A DNA stretch of 12,299 nt from Hydrogenothermaceae bacterium (GTDB taxonomy: Bacteria; Aquificota; Aquificia; Aquificales; Hydrogenothermaceae), in NCBI GenBank assembly GCA_026984355.1, contig JALSSG010000138.1:1-12299 (forward strand), given 5' to 3'. Of this stretch, positions 6,661-12,299 are shown in pieces. Below the pieces are notes generated by a model. The model made no database searches. It was not told the DNA's origin and was given only the letters and a program-made list of their open reading frames with translations. A program made the position numbers and the translations under genes. Each line of letters opens with the position of its first letter. The first letter of the stretch is position 1.

Positions 6661-8334
6661 ATGAGAAGTGATATTATAAAAAAAGGATTTGAGAGAGCTC
6701 CGCATAGAAGTCTGCTTAGAGCCTGTGGTTTATCAGATGAAGATTTTAATAAGCCTTTTATAGGTGTAGCTAATTCATATATAGATATAATACCTGGGCA
6801 TGTTCATCTTAGAGAGTTTGCTCAGATAGTTAAGGATGCTATAAGAGAAGCTGGAGGTGTTCCTTTTGAGTTTAACGTTATAGGTGTTGATGATGGAATT
6901 GCTATGGGACATTCTGGAATGCATTTTTCATTGCCTAGTAGAGAGCTCATAGCTGATTCTATAGAAACTGTTGTAGAAGCTCATAAATTAGATGCTCTTG
7001 TTTGTATCCCAAACTGTGATAAAATCGTTCCAGGTATGATGATGGCTGCTGCAAGGTTAAATATACCTACGATTTTTATAAGCGGCGGACCTATGGCAGC
7101 TGGTCATACTCCTGACGGCAAACCTATAGACCTTGCAACTGCTTTTGAGGCTGTAGGAGCAGTTTCAAGAGGATTAATGACAGAAACACAGTTAAAGGTT
7201 ATAGAAGAGAATGCATGCCCTTCCTGTGGTTCTTGTTCTGGAATGTTTACAGCAAATTCAATGAACTGTCTTGCAGAAGCATTAGGAATAGCACTTCCTG
7301 GAAACGGTAGTATACTTGCTATAGACCCAAGAAGACAAGAACTGGCAAGACAGGCAGGGAAACAGATTATAAAGCTTTTAGAAGCTGACTTAAAATTTAG
7401 AGATATCGTTAATCAGGAAACTATAGAAAATGCTTTTACCCTCGATATAGCTATGGGAGGTTCTTCCAATACCATTTTACATCTTCTAGCTATAGCCTAT
7501 GAAGCAGGAATTGAGTTTCCGTTAGAAAAGATAGATGAAATATCAAGAAAGACGCCAACCTTATGTAAACTTGCTCCAGCATCAAGTTATCACATGGAAG
7601 ACCTTGATAGAGCAGGTGGAGTAAGTGCTATTTTAAAAGAGCTTGCTAAAAAAGGGCTTTTACATTTAGATAGACCAACAGTAAACTTAAAAACTCTTGG
7701 AGAAGTTATAGAAGAGGCAGAGATTAAAGACCCACAGGTTATAAGACCTATAACAGACCCATATAGTGAGAGTGGAGGATTAGCTATTTTATTTGGAAAT
7801 CTTGCTCCTGATGGTGCAGTAGTAAAAGCTGCAGCTGTAGACCCTAAAATTATGGTTCATAGAGGAAAAGCTGTTGTTTTTGAAAGTGAAGAAGAGGCTA
7901 TTGATGGTATTATGGGAGGGAAAGTAAAGGCTGGTGATGTTGTAGTAATAAGATATGAGGGCCCAAAAGGTGGACCAGGTATGAGAGAAATGCTTTCTCC
8001 TACTTCAGCTATTATGGGTATGGGACTTGGAGATAAAGTTTCATTAATAACAGATGGAAGATTTTCTGGAGCTACCAGAGGAGCATGTATAGGACACGTT
8101 TCTCCAGAAGCTGCAGCAGGAGGCCCTATAGGGATTGTAAAGGATGGAGATGAGATACTTATAGATATTCCTAATAGGAGACTAGAGCTTTTAATTTCAG
8201 AAGAAGAGTTTCAAAGAAGAATGGCAAACTTTAAACCTAAACAAAAGCCTATAAACAGTAGATGGCTTAGAAGATATGCAAAACACGTAACTTCTGCAAA
8301 TAAAGGTGCTATATTAGATGATGACTGCTTTTAG
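6661..8334 (+). CDS. ilvD: Dihydroxy-acid dehydratase (branched-chain amino acid synthesis)
   Basis: IlvD dehydrates 2,3-dihydroxy-isovalerate and 2,3-dihydroxy-3-methylvalerate to the 2-oxo acid precursors of valine, leucine and isoleucine in the cytoplasm. The 557 residues match the family. Iron-sulfur ligands are seen at C119 (PNCDKIVPG) and in ACPSCGSCSGMFTANSMNCL (185-204), where C192 is the likely ligand. K121 corresponds to the carbamylated metal-binding lysine. Residues 45-47 read PGH, as I recall for E. coli IlvD, where 2Fe-2S members have Cys; this hints at an oxygen-sensitive 4Fe-4S enzyme, an inference. GGRFSGATRGACIGHVSPEAAAGGP-like sequence near the C-terminus is typical. GAAGAGG (6647-6653) is a clear ribosome site. 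No leader peptide or T-box is visible in the 35-base gap upstream, so attenuation is unlikely here. Confidence 0.96.
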   Translation: MRSDIIKKGFERAPHRSLLRACGLSDEDFNKPFIGVANSYIDIIPGHVHLREFAQIVKDAIREAGGVPFEFNVIGVDDGIAMGHSGMHFSLPSRELIADSIETVVEAHKLDALVCIPNCDKIVPGMMMAAARLNIPTIFISGGPMAAGHTPDGKPIDLATAFEAVGAVSRGLMTETQLKVIEENACPSCGSCSGMFTANSMNCLAEALGIALPGNGSILAIDPRRQELARQAGKQIIKLLEADLKFRDIVNQETIENAFTLDIAMGGSSNTILHLLAIAYEAGIEFPLEKIDEISRKTPTLCKLAPASSYHMEDLDRAGGVSAILKELAKKGLLHLDRPTVNLKTLGEVIEEAEIKDPQVIRPITDPYSESGGLAILFGNLAPDGAVVKAAAVDPKIMVHRGKAVVFESEEEAIDGIMGGKVKAGDVVVIRYEGPKGGPGMREMLSPTSAIMGMGLGDKVSLITDGRFSGATRGACIGHVSPEAAAGGPIGIVKDGDEILIDIPNRRLELLISEEEFQRRMANFKPKQKPINSRWLRRYAKHVTSANKGAILDDDCF

Positions 8335-8343
8335 GAGAGTAGA

Positions 8344-9471
8344 TTGAGAACAATACAGAGTGCAGAATCTGTCTGTCAAGGACATCCAGATAAAATAGCT
8401 GACCTTATTGCTGATGCTATATTAGATGAGCTTATACAGAAAGACCCTTATACGAAAGCTTCTATAGAAGTGCTTATAACTACAGGGCTTGTGCACGTAT
8501 CTGGAGAGCTTTCTACAGATGCTTACGTGGATATACCTAACGTCACAAGGAATACACTTATAGAAATTGGTTATACTAAGCCAGAGTATGGATTTGATGG
8601 TTATTCTGCAGGTGTCATCACAACAATAGATGAACAAAGTCCAGAAATAGCTTTAGGAATTCCCTCTGAAGGAGCAGGTGATACAAGTATAGTTGTTGGA
8701 TATGCTACAAACGAAACAGATAACTTTATGCCTCTTGCATGTAATATAGCAAAAGGTATAACCCAAAGATTAGATTTCTTAAGAAAAGAGGATATAATTT
8801 CTTTTTTAAGACCTGATGGAAAAGCTATAGCCGTTGTAGAATATGAAGATGGAAAACCAGTTAGATTAGATAGTTTAACTATTCTTGTACAACATGAACC
8901 TTATGTGGCAGAGCATGAGCTAAAAGAAGCTATAATGGAAGAAGTCGTAAAGAAAGTTGTAGATGCTAAATATATAGATAGTAAAACTAATATAGTAATA
9001 AATCCTATTGGAAGATTTGTTATAGGTGGTCCTATGGCTGACACAGGTTTAACAGGGAGAAAAATAATAGCTGATTCTTATGGAACATCTGCTGCTTCAG
9101 GTGGTAGTGCTTTTTCTGGAAAAGACCCTACAAAGATAGACAGGTCTGCTTCTTATATGGCAAGATATATAGCAAAAAATATAGTTGCCTCTGGTTTAGC
9201 AGATAGATGTAATGTGGAAATGGTGTATGTAATTGGTATGGAATATCCAGTATCGTTTAATATATATACATATAACGAAAATAGTGAAAAATTAACAAAA
9301 AAAGTTAAGGATTTTTTTAGTTTTTCCCCAGCAGAGATAATTGAGATTTTAGACCTTAGAAAGCCTATATATAAAAAGGCTACTAAATATGGACATTTTG
9401 GAACTTATGACGAAGAGTTATTATGGGAAGAAATTAATAAAAATTTTCAAGAGAGTTTGAAAGGTGAGTGA
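8344..9471 (+). CDS. metK: S-adenosylmethionine synthase, variant of the MetK family
   Basis: MetK makes S-adenosylmethionine from methionine and ATP. The 375 residues cover the full three-domain family from SAESVCQGHPDKIAD to KYGHFG near the C-terminus. Residues equivalent to the E. coli catalytic set are present: E8, H14, D16, E42, D113, K160 (LRPDGK), R239-K240 (TGRK), K260 and K264 (FSGKDPTK). Both diagnostic signatures are altered: GAGDQGxxxGY reads GAGDTSIVVGY (110-120), and GGGAFSGKD reads GGSAFSGKD (253-261), preceded by SYGTSAAS in place of the usual YGGxxxHG. The loop between QSPEI and GAGD is also short. It is probably active but belongs to a divergent subfamily. The start is TTG at 8344, with AGGAG (8333-8337) overlapping the ilvD stop. 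Its last 8 bases overlap the next gene. No SAM riboswitch is present upstream. Confidence 0.88.
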   Translation: MRTIQSAESVCQGHPDKIADLIADAILDELIQKDPYTKASIEVLITTGLVHVSGELSTDAYVDIPNVTRNTLIEIGYTKPEYGFDGYSAGVITTIDEQSPEIALGIPSEGAGDTSIVVGYATNETDNFMPLACNIAKGITQRLDFLRKEDIISFLRPDGKAIAVVEYEDGKPVRLDSLTILVQHEPYVAEHELKEAIMEEVVKKVVDAKYIDSKTNIVINPIGRFVIGGPMADTGLTGRKIIADSYGTSAASGGSAFSGKDPTKIDRSASYMARYIAKNIVASGLADRCNVEMVYVIGMEYPVSFNIYTYNENSEKLTKKVKDFFSFSPAEIIEILDLRKPIYKKATKYGHFGTYDEELLWEEINKNFQESLKGE

Positions 9472-9856
9472 AGGAATATATAATTTAGATGTTTTAAAAG
9501 CTCTTGTTGATATAGAAATATCCAGGATTAAAAGATATAAAAGAAATCAACCTTTTTCTATAGCCTTTATATACACTCCTAATATAAAAGACACAGATAT
9601 AGCTACAATTCTTCGTACAGACCTTAGGTCTTCTGATGTTATTGCTTCTATTGAAAAGGACTTTGTTTTTGTATTCTTACCTGAAACAGGTAAAGAAGGG
9701 GCTTATAAATTTTTAGAGAGGATAAATAAAAAATTCAAAGAAAAGACTGTTGAAGGAGTTGTTACGTATCCAGAAGATGGAGAAACATCTTTTGAGCTTT
9801 TTCAGAAACTTTTTAATATTATGAAAGAAAAGATGCTTCCAACAAATGGTTTTTAA
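9464..9856 (+). CDS. Degenerate stand-alone GGDEF-fold protein, possible c-di-GMP receptor
   Basis: This 130-residue protein follows the outline of a GGDEF domain: two early helices, FSIAFIYTP (31-39) as the first strand, ILRTDLRSSDVIASI (49-63), FVFVFLPETGKEGAYKFLERI (67-87), and VEGVVTYPEDGETSFELFQK (96-115) as the late strand and helix. The catalytic GG[DE]EF is replaced by EKDFV (64-68), and the metal- and nucleotide-binding segment (DxDxFKxxNDxxGH) is missing, so it cannot be a cyclase. It keeps RSSD at 55-58, an RxxD motif exactly five residues before the lost active site, the position of the inhibitory I-site. It could therefore bind c-di-GMP, as PelD does. The start is GTG 9464 within the metK end, with GAGAG at 9451-9455. 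Its stop overlaps the convergent cyclase gene by 4 bases. Confidence 0.6.
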   Translation: MSEGIYNLDVLKALVDIEISRIKRYKRNQPFSIAFIYTPNIKDTDIATILRTDLRSSDVIASIEKDFVFVFLPETGKEGAYKFLERINKKFKEKTVEGVVTYPEDGETSFELFQKLFNIMKEKMLPTNGF

Positions 9857-11130
9857 TGTTCTATAACAACCTGATTTTTTCCGTTGTTTTTAGCTGTATA
9901 AAGAGCTTTATCTACTTTTTCTATTATTGTTTTAAGGTCTTTTTTCAATGTTTCTTTATCAAGTATGGTAATTCCAATACTTACCGTGATTTTTAAATTT
10001 TCACTGTCTATTTTAAACTGTTTTTTCTCTATATCTGTTCTTATTTTTTCTGCAATTTTGTATGCGGTTTTTTTATCTACTGCTGGTAAAATTACTAAGA
10101 ACTCTTCTCCACCATATCTAAAAGCATAATCGGTTTTTCTTATATTTTTTCTTATTATGTTTGCTATTTCTTGTAAAACTTTATCACCTACTATATGACC
10201 GTATTTATCATTTATCTGTTTAAAGTTGTCTATATCTAACATAAGTAATGCTATTTTTAAGTTTAAAATCTTTGCTGTTTTTATCTGGTAGTTAATAATT
10301 TTTTCTAAGTTTCTTCTGTTGTATAGTTTTGTTAAGGGGTCTATTCTTGACCTGGTTTGTTCTTCTAAAAGAAGCTTATTTACAAGTGCTATTGTAAAGT
10401 TATAAACTTCTTTACATAGGTTTGAGTATGCATGTATAAAGTTTCTATAATCTTTTTTTTCAAAGAATAAGTAATATAAAAATCCAGCTGATTCATGAAT
10501 TTTTTTGTGAAGCTGTCCTATTATATAGTCTTGTAAATATTCCTGGTTATTATTTATCTTTTTAAAGAAGCATGTTTTTTCATCTATGTATATTTCTACT
10601 GGTTCTTCTTTTAGGAATTTGTTAGTTAGGGTTAAAAGCCAGCTAAGATGAAATGTAATAATATTAAACTGATTTTTTTCTAAAAATTTTTTATACATCT
10701 TTTGATAAGAAACTATAACTTCTTTTTCTTCTTCTAAAAGGATAGTTGCATAATGTTTTGAGGATATCTTTTCTATGTTATCAAATAGATTTGATATATA
10801 AACTTTTAACTCACTGTCCCTGTGCGCAAGATGTTTTATAAAAAGCTCTTTTAGATATTCTAAAGAGTTTATAAAAAGCTCAAATGGTATGTTGTTGTTG
10901 TGATGTATGTTTACTACTTTTTTTATATGTTCTTCAAACTCTGGGTCGTCTTTTTCGTTTAGAAGATTTATTCTTTGTATAAAAAGTATCTGTTTTTTTA
11001 TAAGGTTTTGTATCTGTTCTTGGGATTCAAAGAAATGTTTTATATATCTGTCAGAGAAGAGAGTTTTATAAAACTCTTCAAATATGCCTTCTATGTCTTC
11101 TCGTCCAAAGGATAAGAACTTTTCTCTCAA
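9853..11130 (-). CDS. Diguanylate cyclase with globin-like, CZB-like and GGDEF domains (DosC-like)
   Basis: This 425-residue protein should synthesise c-di-GMP from two GTP. Residues 262-425 are a complete GGDEF domain: DPLTKLYNRR (264-273), LDIDNFKQINDKYGH (298-312), catalytic GGEEF (340-344) and inhibitory-site RKTD (331-334). Residues 1-135 resemble globin-coupled sensors such as DosC: FYKTLFSD, FFESQEQ and VVNIHHNNNIPFELF, where H76 is the likely proximal heme ligand. The middle part carries a CZB-like zinc motif: H161-LSW, C187 after 22 residues, then H208-KKI-H212. The combination suggests oxygen or heme sensing plus zinc or redox sensing. There is no membrane segment. The start is TTG 11130 with AAAAAAGG (11148-11141) about 10 bases upstream, a loose spacing. 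It follows murF by 58 bases and is probably cotranscribed. Domain calls other than GGDEF are from recalled motifs. Confidence 0.85.
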   Translation of the reverse strand: MREKFLSFGREDIEGIFEEFYKTLFSDRYIKHFFESQEQIQNLIKKQILFIQRINLLNEKDDPEFEEHIKKVVNIHHNNNIPFELFINSLEYLKELFIKHLAHRDSELKVYISNLFDNIEKISSKHYATILLEEEKEVIVSYQKMYKKFLEKNQFNIITFHLSWLLTLTNKFLKEEPVEIYIDEKTCFFKKINNNQEYLQDYIIGQLHKKIHESAGFLYYLFFEKKDYRNFIHAYSNLCKEVYNFTIALVNKLLLEEQTRSRIDPLTKLYNRRNLEKIINYQIKTAKILNLKIALLMLDIDNFKQINDKYGHIVGDKVLQEIANIIRKNIRKTDYAFRYGGEEFLVILPAVDKKTAYKIAEKIRTDIEKKQFKIDSENLKITVSIGITILDKETLKKDLKTIIEKVDKALYTAKNNGKNQVVIEH

Positions 11131-11188
11131 AGTTTAATAACCTTTTTTCGTACTGGTTAGTTTTAACTAAAATTTTCGGTAATACATT

Positions 11189-12299
11189 TTAGCTTATTAG
11201 CTCTTCTATAACCTCTTCTAATTTCATTCCTCGTGAACCTTTTATAAGGATAATTGCATTTTTCTCGTGTTGCAATTTTTTTATAATTTCTTCCTTTTGT
11301 GTAAAGTGGTATACAGGTTTATTTTTTATTTCCTGTTTTGTGTATTTTGTTTCCTCTCCATACAGGATAATCTCGTCTATATCTGCTCTATTTATTATCA
11401 TTCCAATTTCTTTATGTAATTTTTTGGATAAATCTCCTAACTCTAGCATATCACCAAGAACAAGGATTTTTTTACCTTTTAGTTTAGAAAGGGTTTTTAT
11501 AGCATTGTATACGGATAGAGGGTTTGCATTATAGCTGTCATCTATTATAGATAGATGCTTAGTTTTTATGAGTTTTCCTCTCCCTTTTATTCCTGAAAAG
11601 TTTTCTGCAGGAGTTAGATTTTTTATAGGATTTAATCCAAGATGATAAAGTATACCTGAAACAGCTGCTAAGTTCATGAAGATGGCTTCATTTATTACTG
11701 GTATTTTAAGTTTTATTTTTTCATTTTTGTATTTTATCTCTCCATATGTTCCATCTATAGATATTTTTATATTAGAGATTACAATATCAGCATCTTCTTC
11801 TATACCAAAGGTTATATAATCTGGTGGTAAATCTGCTTCGTAGTATGGTAGTAAGTTGTCAGGTAAAACAGCAGATTTAGTATCTTTAAATATCTCTCCT
11901 TTTTCATAAACTATATCTTCAAAGGATTTAAATCCTTGTGTATGAGCATAACCTACTGAAGTTAAAACTCCTATATCTGGTGTTAGAATATCCATAAGGT
12001 ATTTAATATCTCCTTTTTGGCTTGTACCTAATTCGTATATTCCTACCTGAGAGTTTGTTTTGCAGTTTGCTAAACTAAGAGGGAGACCAATATGATTGTT
12101 GTAGTTTCCTAATGTTGAAGATACTTTAAAGTGCTGTGAAAGTATGAGATTAGCCAGCTCTTTTGTAGTGGTTTTTCCAGAAGTTCCAGTTATTCCTATA
12201 ACTGTAGATATAGATTTTCTTTTATATTTTGCTACATTTGTTAATGCTTTTAGTGTATCTTCTACAAGTAGTATGTTTTCCTTTTTTATATCTTTGGAA
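11189..12299 (-). CDS. murF: UDP-N-acetylmuramoyl-tripeptide--D-alanyl-D-alanine ligase, N-terminus cut off
   Basis: MurF adds D-Ala-D-Ala to the UDP-MurNAc tripeptide in the last cytoplasmic step of peptidoglycan precursor synthesis. The frame is open from the stop at 11191-11189 to the window edge, 369 visible residues, so roughly 60-80 N-terminal residues are missing. An internal ATG at 11995 is not the start: the 101 codons before it encode core motifs. These are the ATP-binding GTSGKTTT (visible residues 38-45), NYNNHIGLP (65-73) and ELGTSQKGDI (89-98). Further on are VYEKGEIF with the likely carbamylated lysine (132), GRGK (239-242) and DDSYNANP (253-260), typical of Mur ligases and of MurF in particular. 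The order on the minus strand is murF then the diguanylate cyclase, with a 58-base gap. Confidence 0.93.
   Translation of the reverse strand, partial: SKDIKKENILLVEDTLKALTNVAKYKRKSISTVIGITGTSGKTTTKELANLILSQHFKVSSTLGNYNNHIGLPLSLANCKTNSQVGIYELGTSQKGDIKYLMDILTPDIGVLTSVGYAHTQGFKSFEDIVYEKGEIFKDTKSAVLPDNLLPYYEADLPPDYITFGIEEDADIVISNIKISIDGTYGEIKYKNEKIKLKIPVINEAIFMNLAAVSGILYHLGLNPIKNLTPAENFSGIKGRGKLIKTKHLSIIDDSYNANPLSVYNAIKTLSKLKGKKILVLGDMLELGDLSKKLHKEIGMIINRADIDEIILYGEETKYTKQEIKNKPVYHFTQKEEIIKKLQHEKNAIILIKGSRGMKLEEVIEELIS

Noticed and set aside
8335..8343. SAM riboswitch or attenuator before metK
   Set aside because: Only nine bases separate ilvD from metK, which leaves no room for a structured leader.
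9865..9889. AACAAC...GTTGTT repeat followed by T residues after the plus-strand unit, a possible terminator
   Set aside because: It has a short weak stem with a 12-base loop, and it falls in codons for the conserved AKNNGKNQ end of the GGDEF domain, which explains it.
11157..11170. TTAGTT-TT-AACTAA palindrome between murF and the cyclase gene
   Set aside because: It is a short AT-rich palindrome with no clear promoter around it, so chance is an adequate explanation.
11340..11534. Open frame of 64 codons on the plus strand inside murF
   Set aside because: It is antisense to conserved MurF sequence and has no domain; a shadow frame.

Overview
The window is AT-rich, gene-dense chromosomal DNA with short intergenic gaps, Shine-Dalgarno-led genes and several TTG starts. 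A futalosine-pathway menaquinone gene, a DUF505 protein (a family I associate with Aquificales and some archaea) and a low-GC bacterial core gene set together suggest a thermophilic Aquificales bacterium, most likely Hydrogenothermaceae (Sulfurihydrogenibium/Persephonella-like). The taxon is an inference. I see no tRNA, rRNA, CRISPR array, insertion sequence or prophage gene.

Layout. (1) Bases 3-416 are the 3' part of an unrecognised gene cut by the window edge, followed by mqnC (458-1552, menaquinone synthesis). (2) A large DUF505 gene (1546-3492, minus strand) converges on mqnC with a 7-bp overlap. It has a near-consensus sigma-70 promoter (TTGACA-N18-TATAAT), and its intrinsic terminator lies inside the mqnC coding region. 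(3) From 3666 to 9856 nine plus-strand genes run with gaps of 35 bases or less or with overlaps, so they probably form one transcription unit: a nitrilase-family amidase, a 66-aa membrane protein, a coiled-coil lipoprotein, uppS, cdsA, a DUF465/YdcH-like protein, ilvD, metK and a small degenerate GGDEF protein. (4) Converging from the right on the minus strand are murF (cut by the window edge) and a diguanylate cyclase.

Functionally, the plus-strand unit joins envelope precursor synthesis (UppS makes the undecaprenyl carrier, CdsA makes CDP-diacylglycerol) with branched-chain amino acid synthesis (IlvD) and S-adenosylmethionine supply (MetK). MurF on the other strand adds a peptidoglycan step.

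The most interesting part is 9464-11130. There a predicted sensor cyclase with a globin-like domain, a CZB-like zinc domain and a catalytic GGEEF domain lies tail to tail with a tiny non-catalytic GGDEF-fold protein. The small protein has lost the active site but keeps an RxxD inhibitory-site motif at the exact spacing seen in the cyclase, so the pair could be a c-di-GMP writer and a c-di-GMP receptor. Secondary points are a MetK that departs from both family signatures while keeping the catalytic residues, and winged-helix-like modules in the DUF505 protein.
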